A stretch of 64,000 nucleotides of DNA, taken from contig CAWDKH010000016.1 of the NCBI GenBank assembly GCA_963802905.1, forward strand, positions 1 to 64,000, in the 5' to 3' direction. The notes below the pieces were generated by a model. The model was not told where the DNA came from, did not search any database, and saw only the letters and a program-made list of their open reading frames with translations. Made by a program: the position numbers and the translations under genes. The stretch comes from DASQFQ01 sp963802905. Lineage in GTDB: Bacteria > Actinomycetota > Thermoleophilia > Solirubrobacterales > Solirubrobacteraceae. Shown here one piece after another: positions 1 through 12,938 of the stretch (position 1 is its first letter; every line of letters starts with the position of its first letter).

Positions 1-2274
<2,274 letters not shown>

Positions 2275-2321
2275 GTGTTCATCTGAGTCCTTGGTCGTGG
2301 TCCTACTCGTCCTCGGAGGGC

Positions 2322-5921
<3,600 letters not shown>

Positions 5922-6003
5922 GACGGCGACTCCTCAGGGGACTCGGAGGACGGCAGAGCGAGGGGCGCGGGTGTTGCCAAGAGGCATCAAAGCGCGACCA
6001 GCC

Positions 6004-6034
6004 AAGATAGCACAGGGGCATGCGGACCCCTGTG
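6004..6034 (-). promoter_or_regulatory. candidate rpoB promoter with inverted repeat
   Basis: Read on the minus strand, TATCTT (6009-6004) is a fair -10 hexamer about 83 nt upstream of the rpoB TTG. Directly upstream, across the -35 region, is a perfect 8 bp inverted repeat, CACAGGGG (6011-6018) and CCCCTGTG (6027-6034), separated by 8 nt. It could be an operator, or a hairpin in read-through RNA from rplL. There is no good TTGACA-like -35. This is inferred from sequence only. Confidence 0.35.
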
Positions 6035-6197
6035 AGGGGCGTTCGGCTCTCACGGACCCCGTCCGGTGCGGCCCGTATGTGGCGGGCCAGCACGCTGGCG
6101 GACGGCTACGACTATTGGCCGACTCGGGGAGGAAGTGTAGTGAGGGGGTCAAGCGAGGGAGCGAGCTTGGACCGCGCGGATAAGGGTTTCGCCTGCC

Positions 6198-6253
6198 AGG
6201 CACTCGGCCTTTGGGCGCCAGCCCGTAGGCGGCGCCGCTGAGGCCGAGTGCCT
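6198..6253 (-). promoter_or_regulatory. long hairpin in the rplL-rpoB spacer (attenuator or RNase III-type site)
   Basis: A perfect 13 bp inverted repeat, AGGCACTCGGCCT (6198-6210) with AGGCCGAGTGCCT (6241-6253), encloses a 30 nt loop that itself has an inner GGCGCC/GGCGCC helix. It begins 14 nt beyond the rplL stop on the transcribed strand. No U-run follows, so it is not a simple intrinsic terminator. In E. coli the same spacer holds an attenuator and an RNase III cleavage hairpin that set the ratio of L7/L12 to beta/beta'. A similar job here is an inference from position and structure. The rest of 5922-6266 shows no gene. Confidence 0.5.
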
Positions 6254-6266
6254 TCGGCGACGTTAC

Positions 6267-6656
6267 TTACTTGACCTCCACCGACCCGCCGGCCTCCTCG
6301 AGGTCCGACTTGAGCTTCTCGGCCTCTTCCTTCTCGATGCCCTCCTTGATGGGGCCCGGGGCCTCGTCGACGAGGGCCTTGGCCTCCTTGAGGCCGAGAC
6401 CGGTCGCCGCGCGGACGACCTTGATGACCTGGATCTTCTTGTCGCCCGACGAGGTGAGGATGACGTCGAACGCCGTCTGCTCCTCCTCCTCGGCAGCGCC
6501 GCCGTCAGCGGCGCCGCCGCCACCGGCGGGGGCGGCAGCCGCGACGGCCGTCGCGGACACGCCGAACTCCTCCTCGAGCGCCTTGATGCGCTCGGAGAGC
6601 TCGAGCACGGAAATCGACTTGAGCTCGTCGATCCACTCCTGAGTGCTGCTGGCCAT
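6267..6656 (-). CDS. rplL: 50S ribosomal protein L7/L12
   Basis: This is the stalk protein of the large ribosomal subunit, 129 residues, which recruits translational GTPases. It has the N-terminal dimerisation helix region, an Ala/Gly-rich hinge with an acidic stretch (about residues 38-60), and the conserved C-terminal domain with KKIQVIKVVRAATGLGLKEA and KEGIEKEEAEKLK. Length and domain order are normal. It begins 2 nt after the rplJ stop, the usual rplJL arrangement that lets several L7/L12 copies be made per L10. Confidence 0.98.
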   Translation of the reverse strand: MASSTQEWIDELKSISVLELSERIKALEEEFGVSATAVAAAAPAGGGGAADGGAAEEEEQTAFDVILTSSGDKKIQVIKVVRAATGLGLKEAKALVDEAPGPIKEGIEKEEAEKLKSDLEEAGGSVEVK

Positions 6657-6658
6657 GG

Positions 6659-7366
6659 TTACTCCTTCTCGGTTTCAGTCTTGGAATCGGCGCCCTCGGC
6701 GGGCGGAGAGTCTTCTGCGGGGGCGGCGTCGCCCTCGGTGGCGGCCTCAGCCTCGGCGGCCGGCTCCTCGGGAGCGGCGTCCTCGGCCGGAGGGGCCTCC
6801 TCGGCGGGGGCTTCAGCCGGAGCGGCCTCAGCCGCCGGTGCCTCGCCACTCACCAGCCCCTGCTCGGCGATCTGCGACAGCTGCCGCGCGAGCCCGCCGA
6901 TGAGCCCGTTCAGCGCGCTCGCCAGGCCGGTCAGCGGCGACGCCACCATGCCGACGAGGCGCCCGTAGAGGACCTCGCGGGTGGGCAGGCGCGCGATCGC
7001 GTCCATCTGGTCGGGCGTCAGCGCCTCGCCGTTCATCCAGCCGCCCTTGAACTCGAGCAAGCCGGACACGCGGCGGAAGTCCGCGAGCACCTTGGCGGCC
7101 GCGGCGGCGTCGCCGCGCACGAACGTCATGGCGGTCGGGCCCTCGAGGTACGCCTTCAGGCCCTCGGCGCCCGCCTGGTCGGCGGCGCGCTCGGTCAGTG
7201 TGTTCTTGACGACGCGGAACGTCGCGTCGGCGTCGCGCAGGCGTGCGCGCAGCTCGGCGGCCTGCGGCACCGAGGCGCCGCGGTAGTCGACCGCGTAGAT
7301 CGCCTCCGCCTCTTGTATCTGCTGCGCCACCTCTTCGATGACGGCAGCCTTCTGCTCTCTGTCCAC
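6659..7366 (-). CDS. rplJ: 50S ribosomal protein L10 with long acidic Ala/Glu/Pro tail
   Basis: L10 anchors the L7/L12 dimers to the ribosome. The GTG start has an excellent AGGAGG Shine-Dalgarno 8 nt upstream. The core occupies about residues 1-175, with the N-terminal EEVAQQIQEAEAIYAVDYRG stretch and the C-terminal helix that binds L12. Beyond it lies a ~60-residue tail made almost only of Ala, Glu, Pro and Asp. The total of 235 residues is longer than the usual 165-180. The tail is uninterrupted by frameshift and ends 2 nt before rplL, so it is probably real. Similar tails occur in other high-GC actinobacteria. Confidence 0.97.
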   Translation of the reverse strand: MDREQKAAVIEEVAQQIQEAEAIYAVDYRGASVPQAAELRARLRDADATFRVVKNTLTERAADQAGAEGLKAYLEGPTAMTFVRGDAAAAAKVLADFRRVSGLLEFKGGWMNGEALTPDQMDAIARLPTREVLYGRLVGMVASPLTGLASALNGLIGGLARQLSQIAEQGLVSGEAPAAEAAPAEAPAEEAPPAEDAAPEEPAAEAEAATEGDAAPAEDSPPAEGADSKTETEKE

Positions 7367-7437
7367 TGCTGGTTTCCTCCTGTCCCGGACTTCTGGTTGC
7401 CGGGGGTCTCTGGGGGAAGAAGCTGTCCGAAGCGCGC
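7367..7437 (-). promoter_or_regulatory. possible L10 leader between rplA and rplJ
   Basis: The 71 nt between the rplA stop and the rplJ GTG is long for this tightly packed operon. It contains short self-complementary pieces, such as CCGG near 7400 pairing with CCGG near 7385, ahead of a strong AGGAGG. Many bacteria have an L10(L12)4-binding leader RNA here that represses rplJL translation. I see the position and some pairing, not a confident match to the leader fold. Confidence 0.25.
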
Positions 7438-8171
7438 TTACGCGGCGGCGGCGGCAGCCTCCTTACTTCAATGAGGTCCTTGGTCTTCGACGGGTCGACC
7501 TTGATGCCGGGTCCCATCGACGACGCGATGACGATCGAGCGGAGGTAGCGGCCCTTGGCCGCCGACGGCTTCGCCCGGAGCAGCTCCTCGATGATCGCCT
7601 GGTAGTTGCCGAGCAGCTGTTCGGCGTTGAACGACGTCTTGCCCACGACCATGTGCACGATCGCGGTGCGGTCGGTGCGGTACTCGACCTTGCCGGCCTT
7701 GGACTCCTCGACGGCCTTGGCGACGTCCATCGTGACCGTGCCGACCTTCGGGTTCGGCATCTTGCCCTGGGGGCCGAGGATGCGGCCGAGGCGGCCGACG
7801 ATCGGCATCATGTCGGGCGTCGCGATGGCGATGTCGAAGTCGGTGAAGCCCTCGTCCTGCACGCGGGCGGCGAGGTCCTCGGCACCGACGAAGTCAGCAC
7901 CGGCCTCCTCGGCCTCGCGCGCCTTGTCGCCCTTGGCGAAGACGGCGATCGTCACGGACTTGCCGAGGCCGTGGGGGAGCGCGATCGTGCCGCGCAGCTG
8001 CTCGTCCGCGTGGCGGACGTTGAGGCCCGTGCGGACGTGGACCTCGACGGACTCGTCGTACTTCGTGCCCTTGGTGTCCTTGAGGAGCGCCACCGCCTCG
8101 GCGGGGGTGTAGAGCTTCTCGCGGTCGATCTTCGCGCGGGCTTCGAGATAGCGCTTGCCGTGCTTGGCCAT
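7438..8171 (-). CDS. rplA: 50S ribosomal protein L1 (one apparent frameshift near the C-terminus)
   Basis: L1 forms the mobile L1 stalk and, in many bacteria, represses its own operon. The core from MAKHGKRY to SSMGPGIKVDP is complete, including the GRLGRILGPQGKMPNPK rRNA-binding segment. After KTKDLIEV the frame breaks near position 7467. Restoring one base gives KEAAAAAA and a TAA stop at 7438-7440, for a product of about 244 residues. Left as it stands, the frame would run on through rplJ, which is implausible. The ATG overlaps the rplK stop by one base (TAATG), showing translational coupling. Confidence 0.95.
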
Positions 8172-8596
8172 TACGCCACCACCTCCACACCCATCGAGCG
8201 CGCCGTGCCGGCGATGATCTTGGCCGCCTGATCGACGTCGTGCGCGTTCAGGTCGGGCAGCTTCTTCTCGGCGATCTGGCGCACCTGGGCGTCGGTGATG
8301 GTGCCGACCTTGGTGCGGTTCGGCTCACCCGAGCCCTTCTCGATGCCGATCGCCTGGCGGATCAGCACAGCCGCCGGCGGCGTCTTCGTCACGAACGTGA
8401 ACGAGCGGTCCTCGAAGACCGTGATCACGACCGGGATCGTGGTGCCGGCGTCCTGCTGCGTCTGGGCGTTGAACGCCTTGACGAACTCCATGATGTTGAT
8501 GCCGTGCTGGCCCAGCGCCGGGCCCACCGGCGGAGCCGGAGATGCCTGGCCGCCAGGGGCCTGCAGCTTGATTGTGGTCAGAACCTTTTTTGCCAT
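8171..8596 (-). CDS. rplK: 50S ribosomal protein L11
   Basis: L11 is part of the GTPase-associated centre of the 50S subunit and is needed for RelA-type stringent sensing. At 141 residues it has the standard length. The N-terminal domain carries PAPPVGPALGQHGINIMEF, and the C-terminal rRNA-binding domain ends with IAGTARSMGVEV. The start ATG shares its first base with the nusG stop (TAATG) and the stop shares one base with the rplA start, so nusG-rplK-rplA are translationally coupled. Confidence 0.98.
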   Translation of the reverse strand: MAKKVLTTIKLQAPGGQASPAPPVGPALGQHGINIMEFVKAFNAQTQQDAGTTIPVVITVFEDRSFTFVTKTPPAAVLIRQAIGIEKGSGEPNRTKVGTITDAQVRQIAEKKLPDLNAHDVDQAAKIIAGTARSMGVEVVA

Positions 8597-9117
8597 TAGA
8601 TCTTCTTCACCTGGTCGTAGCCGACCTCGACGGGCGTTTCCCGGCCGAAGATAGATACCAGCACCTTGAGCTTGCCGGCGTCTTCGTTGATCTCGGAGAT
8701 CTCGCCGGAGAAGTCCGACAGCGGGCCGGAGATGACCTTGACGGACTCGCCGATGGCGAACTGGGCGCGGCTCGGGGTGCGGACCGCGACCTCGCGGTGC
8801 AGCAGCCGGTCGACCTCAGCCTGCGTCAGCGGGATCGGCTCGTTGGACGCGCCGACGAAGCCGGTGACCCCGGGCGTGCCCTTGACGACCTGCCAGGAGT
8901 CCTCGTTGAGGTCCATGTTCACCAGCACGTAGCCGGGCATGGTGCGCTTCTCGACGGAGATCTTCTGGTTGTCCTTCATCTCCTGCACGGTCTCCGTCGG
9001 CACGACGACCTGCCGCACGGCGCGCTGCTGACCGAGCGAGGACACGCGGTGCTCGAGGTTCTGCTTGACCTTGTTCTCGTGCCCTGAATAGGTGTTGATG
9101 ACGTACCAGCGAAACAT
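8596..9117 (-). CDS. nusG: transcription termination/antitermination factor NusG
   Basis: NusG binds RNA polymerase and modulates pausing, Rho termination and transcription-translation coupling. The protein is 173 residues, starting MFRWYVINTYSGHENKVKQN, which is the classic NGN-domain opening. The C-terminal KOW domain carries GESVKVISGPLSDFSGEI (about residues 118-135). An in-frame extension upstream is antisense-like filler from secE and is rejected, because the conserved start is exact. The gene is 20 nt downstream of secE. Confidence 0.97.
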   Translation of the reverse strand: MFRWYVINTYSGHENKVKQNLEHRVSSLGQQRAVRQVVVPTETVQEMKDNQKISVEKRTMPGYVLVNMDLNEDSWQVVKGTPGVTGFVGASNEPIPLTQAEVDRLLHREVAVRTPSRAQFAIGESVKVISGPLSDFSGEISEINEDAGKLKVLVSIFGRETPVEVGYDQVKKI

Positions 9118-9137
9118 GGATTCCTTGGACTTGGGAG

Positions 9138-9696
9138 CTAGAGGATGGCGTCGATGATCGGCTTCCAGAGCGCGTCCAGCAGGCCGAGGTAACCCCCGGC
9201 GAGGACGACGAAGCCGAGTACGACGGCGGTGGCTTGCCCGACCTGGCGACGGTTCGGCCACTGGACGCGGCGGAGCTCGTCGACGCAGTGCCGGAGGAAG
9301 GTGAGGACGCGGCCGCGCTGCTTGCGTGGTGCGCGGTCGTGGAGGTGCTCGGGGTGCGTGGCCGATCCGGAGGGGGCGGTGCCGTCCTCGGCCTCGTCCG
9401 GCGCACGCTCGAAGTCGTCGTCGACGAGCTCGTCGTCGTAGATGCCGGCGGCGAGGTCCTCCGAGTCGGTGTCGGTTGGCGGGCTCGCCGGTCTCGGCGA
9501 GCTTGGCCTCGTCGACGTCGGCCGACGAATGCTTCAGCGAGTCCGGCGTCGCATGGCTCTCGCCCAGCCCGGCGTCGTCGACGGTCGCGTCGTCGAGCCC
9601 GATGTCACGAGCGTTCGCTGAGGAGCGGCCACCGCGCGGGGCGGAGCCGCCCTGGCGCCTGCGGCGCTGCTTGGCGCGCTGTCGGTCTCGGGCCAC
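9138..9696 (-). CDS. secE: preprotein translocase subunit SecE with long acidic N-terminal extension (one apparent frameshift)
   Basis: SecE clamps SecY in the protein-export channel. The C-terminal ~58 residues hold the family signature: the amphipathic helix CVDELRRVQWPNRRQ followed by one membrane helix (QATAVVLGFVVLAGGYLGLL) and the stop. Before it lies a ~125-residue disordered region, first basic (MARDRQRAKQRRRRQGG), then strongly acidic (DTDSEDLAAGIYDDELVDDD). The frame shifts by one base near 9480. Removing one A gives EPATDTDSEDL and rejoins both parts as about 186 residues. The gene lies between rpmG and nusG, as expected. The usual tRNA-Trp before secE is absent. Confidence 0.9.
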
Positions 9697-9708
9697 CGCG
9701 AAGTCTCC

Positions 9709-9873
9709 CTACCGGGTCTCGCGGTGGCCGGTGTGCCGGCGACACCAACGACAGTACTTCCGCAGGCTGATGCGGTCCGGGTTGTTCCGCTTGGACTTGT
9801 TCGTCTGGTAGTTCCGGCGCTTGCACTCCTCGCACGCGAGGGTGACTGCGATCCGGACGTCTCCACGGGCCAT
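9709..9873 (-). CDS. rpmG: 50S ribosomal protein L33
   Basis: This is a small 50S protein of 54 residues starting MARGDVRIAVTLACEECKRR. It carries two CxxC pairs (CEEC and CRWC), so it is the zinc-binding form of L33. It opens the ribosomal/Sec cluster, with secE following after 12 nt. Upstream is an intrinsic terminator that separates it from the secreted-protein gene, so it likely has its own promoter in 9874-9910. Confidence 0.97.
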   Translation of the reverse strand: MARGDVRIAVTLACEECKRRNYQTNKSKRNNPDRISLRKYCRWCRRHTGHRETR

Positions 9874-9910
9874 GAGGCGCTCCGAGGTCGGTCTTCTAGG
9901 GGCACCGGGC

Positions 9911-9937
9911 GAAAGAAAACCCCGCACCGGTGCGAGG
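9911..9937 (-). terminator. intrinsic terminator after the secreted sigma4-like protein
   Basis: On the minus strand a 7 bp stem (CCTCGCA / TGCGGGG, one G-U pair) closes a CCGG tetraloop and is followed by TTTTCTTTC. It lies 22 nt after the stop at 9960 and 37 nt before rpmG. It therefore closes the fatty-acid/secreted-protein unit and insulates the ribosomal genes. Confidence 0.75.
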
Positions 9938-9959
9938 TCGAAAGGGCAGTCTAGCGCGC

Positions 9960-10907
9960 TCAGCTGCGGTGGGAGCGGATCGCGCTGCGGGCGCCGAAGG
10001 CGATCGCGAGCAGGGCCGCGAGGGTGAGCAGCGGGACGGTCACGTCGGTGCCGCCCTGGTCGCCCAGGATCGCGGCCGGCAGCTTGGGCCGGGCCGCTGC
10101 GGGTGGCGCGTGCTTTGGCTCGGGCCCGTCGCCTCGGTCGCGGCTCGAGTCCTGCTCGCCCTTGACCTCGATGCGGTCCGCGAGCGGCGCGACCGCGAAC
10201 ACCGTGGTCGTCGACGGCTCGCCCGTGGTCGGTGCGGCGGCGCCACCATCCCTGGTCCGCCCACCGCCGCACCCGCCGCGGGCGAGCCCGCGCAGTCGTC
10301 GGAGTCCTCGTCGCTCGAGCCGCCGCACCCGCGCGCCGCTGAGATCCAGCGCGCGCGCGACCCGCGCGCGTGCGCGCGGGCGACCTGGTCCGAGGCCGGC
10401 ACGCAGCACGAGCACGCGCCGCTCGAGCGTCGGCAGGCCGTCGATGCAGGCACGCAGCCGCGTCACGGTGCGGCGGAGCCGGCGCTCGCGGCGGCGAACC
10501 AGCTCGCCGCGCACCGGCTGGCGAGCGGCAGTGACCGCGCGGGTCCGCGGCCGCGCCGAAACCGCACCGGCAGCGGCTGCGGCTGCGGGGCGCGCGGCGG
10601 GAACCGGAGCCGAGCGGCCCCCACTCCCCAGGGGGGCCGCCCGCCTCACGCTCGGGGCGCTCGAGCCGCCCGACGGCTGCTGAGCCGTGGGCAGGAGCGC
10701 CGGAAGCTGGTGGGTCACGACTGGCGGAGCCGGGACGGCCGGGACAGCCGGGAGCGCGGGAACGGCCGGCAAGGCCGGGACCGCGGGAAGGGCCGGCAGC
10801 TGCGGCACCTGTACCTCCGGCACCGGCACCGTCGGCAGGCCCTGCGCCATCGCCGACTCAGCGACGACGAGCGTCAGTCCCAACGCGACGAGCACACACC
10901 GATTCAT
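9960..10907 (-). CDS. secreted/envelope protein with sigma-70 region 4-like helix-turn-helix
   Basis: The protein is 315 residues and of unknown function. It has a signal peptide (MNRCVLVALGLTLVVAESAMA, cleavage near 22), then short proline repeats built on PALPAVP (about 33-62), and a low-complexity Ala/Pro/Arg stretch. Residues ~155-208 read like sigma region 4: LPTLERRVLVLRAGLG, then RVARALDLSGARVRRLERR. The C-terminus has a membrane helix (TVPLLTLAALLAIAFGA) followed by a short basic tail. Sigma region 4 normally binds the -35 DNA inside the cell, so its presence behind a signal peptide is odd. It may be reused as a structural or peptidoglycan-facing helical bundle. The gene is 55 nt downstream of the fatty-acid operon. 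Confidence 0.75.
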   Translation of the reverse strand: MNRCVLVALGLTLVVAESAMAQGLPTVPVPEVQVPQLPALPAVPALPAVPALPAVPAVPAPPVVTHQLPALLPTAQQPSGGSSAPSVRRAAPLGSGGRSAPVPAARPAAAAAAGAVSARPRTRAVTAARQPVRGELVRRRERRLRRTVTRLRACIDGLPTLERRVLVLRAGLGPGRPRARARVARALDLSGARVRRLERRGLRRLRGLARGGCGGGRTRDGGAAAPTTGEPSTTTVFAVAPLADRIEVKGEQDSSRDRGDGPEPKHAPPAAARPKLPAAILGDQGGTDVTVPLLTLAALLAIAFGARSAIRSHRS

Positions 10908-10962
10908 CCTTGATCAGCCTGGTTCCGCCTAACGGCGTACCCGGGCTCGTGACGTTTGGAAC

Positions 10963-12060
10963 TTACGTCGCGGCGAGCTCCGCTGACCGCGCGCGTGCCG
11001 CCTCGCGCGTCATCGTCTTCTTGCCCCAGCGCACGGCCTGGGCGTACTCCATGAGCCGCGGGAAGTAATCACGCAGCGGCGGCGCCTCGATGCCCGCGGG
11101 CACCAGCACCGAGCGGGCGCGAGCGTCGTCGAACACGACCCGCATGTCGAAGTAGGGGACGTACACCGAGTCGTGGTTGTCGGAGTCATCCGGATCGACC
11201 GGGTTGACGAACGGCGGCGCCGCCTTGTTGAAGTACTCCGACGCGAGCGTGGTGAGCTCTTCGACCGTCGACGCGTTGCGCCCGGCGACGAGGTTGAACA
11301 CGCCGGCCTCGCGGCGGTCGAGCAGGTGCACGAGCGCGTTGGCGACATAGTCGACCGGCACGATGTCCACCCGGCCGGTGGGGAGCGCCGGCAGCTCCTT
11401 GAACAGCCCGCGCGAGTAGGCCTGCATCGGCCAGTAGAGGACGTTGAACGCGGGCGTCCAGCCCGAGTCGCTCTCGCCCATCACGATGCTCGGCCGCGCG
11501 ATCGCGGGCCCGAGCTCGCGGGTCATCGCCACGTTCTGCTCGGCGTCGGCCTTGGTCTGCTCGTAGGTGTTCCGGAACGACTGGCCGGTGTCGAGCTGGC
11601 GCTCGCGGAACGCGCCCTCGTGGCGCCCCGACACGTACGCGGTCGAGACGTGGACGAAGCGCTCCAGCCCACCGCGCCCCTGCGCCTCCAGAGCGAAGTC
11701 GAGCACGCGCGAGGTGCCGTCGACGTTGATCGCGCGCGCCTCCGGCAGCGGCAGGTCGAACGAGATCGAGGCCGCGCAGTGCAGCACCGCGTGGGTGCGC
11801 TCCGCGATCTCGTCGCGCCGGTCGCCGAGGCCGAGCCCCGACTGCGTGAGCTCGCCGCGCACCGCGACCACGCGCTCGCGGTAGGGCGACGGGTCGTCCC
11901 ACAGCGTGCTCAGCACACCGTCGAGCCGCGCCTCAGCCGCCGCGTCGTCCTCGGCCCGCACCAAGGCGAGCACCTCGCGGTCGCCCGCTTCGAGCAGGCG
12001 CGCCAGTACCTCCATGCCGAGGAAGCCGGTCGCGCCGGTCAGGAAGACGGCCGGCTTCAC
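10963..12060 (-). CDS. SDR-family NAD(P)-dependent reductase, fatty acyl/thioester reductase type
   Basis: This is a 365-residue extended short-chain dehydrogenase. The N-terminus has the Rossmann motif TGATGFLGMEVLARLL, and the active-site Tyr/Lys lie in the NTYEQTKADAEQ segment. The overall layout (VLHCAASISF, INVDGTSRVLDFA, FVHVSTAYVSG, ARPSIVMG) resembles the male-sterility/carboxylic-acid-reductase NAD-binding family that reduces acyl thioesters. The GTG start overlaps the fabI stop by 4 nt (GTGA), so it is coupled to fatty acid synthesis. A role in turning acyl-ACP or acyl-CoA into aldehydes or alcohols is inference; a nucleotide-sugar epimerase role is less likely here. Confidence 0.75.
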   Translation of the reverse strand: MKPAVFLTGATGFLGMEVLARLLEAGDREVLALVRAEDDAAAEARLDGVLSTLWDDPSPYRERVVAVRGELTQSGLGLGDRRDEIAERTHAVLHCAASISFDLPLPEARAINVDGTSRVLDFALEAQGRGGLERFVHVSTAYVSGRHEGAFRERQLDTGQSFRNTYEQTKADAEQNVAMTRELGPAIARPSIVMGESDSGWTPAFNVLYWPMQAYSRGLFKELPALPTGRVDIVPVDYVANALVHLLDRREAGVFNLVAGRNASTVEELTTLASEYFNKAAPPFVNPVDPDDSDNHDSVYVPYFDMRVVFDDARARSVLVPAGIEAPPLRDYFPRLMEYAQAVRWGKKTMTREAARARSAELAAT

Positions 12061-12852
12061 GCAACCGCCTCCTCGCGGTCGGCCACGGGCGCGGTGCCCA
12101 TGGCGTGGAAGCCACCGTCGACGTGCAGGATCTCGCCGGTGATCGCGCGGGCGTGATCGCTCAGCAGGAAGCAGACGGCGCCCGCGACCGGGCCCGCGTC
12201 CTCGATGTCCCAGCCGAGCGGGGCCTGCTGCTCCCACGCCTTGGCGAGGTCGTCGAAGCCGGGGATGCCGTTGGCGGCCAGCGTGCCGAGCGGCCCCGCG
12301 GACACGAGGTTCACGCGCACGCCCTTCGGGCCGAGGTCGCGCGCCAGGTAGCGCGAGACGGCCTCGAGCCCGGCCTTGGCGACGCCCATCCAGTCGTAGA
12401 CCGGCCAGGCGACCTGCGCGTCGAAGTCCATGCCGACGATCGCGCCGCCGTCCTCCATGAGCGGGAGCATCGCCACGCTCAGCGCCTTCAGCGAGTACGC
12501 GCTGGTCTGGAACGCCTGCGTCGCGCTCTCGGGCGGCGTCTCGAGGAAGTTGCCGCCGAGGGCGTCCTCGGGCGCGTACGCGATCGCGTGCAGCACGCCG
12601 TCGACGCGGCCCCAGCGCTCGCGCAGGTCGTCGGCGACGGCCTGCACCTGCTCGGGATCGTTGACGTCGAGGTCGAGGACGTCGACCGGCTGCGGGCAGC
12701 TTCGCCGCCGCGCGCTCGGTCATGCGCTTGGCCCGGCCGAAGCCGGTCAGCACGACCTCCGCGCCGGCCTCTTGGGCCTGGCGGGCGACCTCCCACGCGA
12801 TCGAGTCCTTCGTGATCACGCCCGTGATCAGCAGTTTCTTGTCAGCAAGCAT
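12057..12852 (-). CDS. fabI: enoyl-ACP reductase (InhA/FabI type, one apparent frameshift)
   Basis: This is the NADH-dependent enoyl-ACP reductase of type II fatty acid synthesis, about 265 residues. The N-terminus KKLLITGVITKDSIAWEVAR, the substrate-loop GGAIVGMDFDAQVAWPVYDW, the VAKAGLEAVSRYLAR helix carrying the catalytic Lys, and VNLVSAGPLGTLAA match the mycobacterial InhA branch rather than E. coli FabI. A one-base insertion near 12695 interrupts the frame after AAKLP; removing a G gives QPVDVLDLDV. The start overlaps the stop of the 28-codon gene (TGATG). It is the last reductive step of the neighbouring fab genes. Confidence 0.93.
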
Positions 12853-12938
12853 CAGAGAGGGATCAGCACCCTTCCATCGTCGAGTACGACCCGCCCGCCG
12901 GTGTCGAGCACCACGGGCGGCTTCGGCTTCTTGGTCAT
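12852..12938 (-). CDS. 28-residue micro-protein translationally coupled between accD and fabI
   Basis: This tiny gene encodes 28 residues, starting MTKKPKPPVVLDTGG and ending RVLIPL. Its ATG overlaps the accD stop (ATGA), and its TGA overlaps the fabI ATG (TGATG). A chance frame would rarely fit both overlaps. Without it, accD and fabI would be separated by an 82 nt non-coding gap in an operon that otherwise has almost none. It could be a small carboxylase-associated subunit, by analogy with the small epsilon subunits of actinobacterial acyl-CoA carboxylases, or only a coupling cistron. No family is recognised. Confidence 0.65.
   Translation of the reverse strand: MTKKPKPPVVLDTGGRVVLDDGRVLIPL

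Noticed and set aside
9874..9910. tRNA-Trp expected near rpmG-secE-nusG
   Set aside because: Neither the 36 nt before rpmG nor the 12 nt between rpmG and secE can hold a tRNA.
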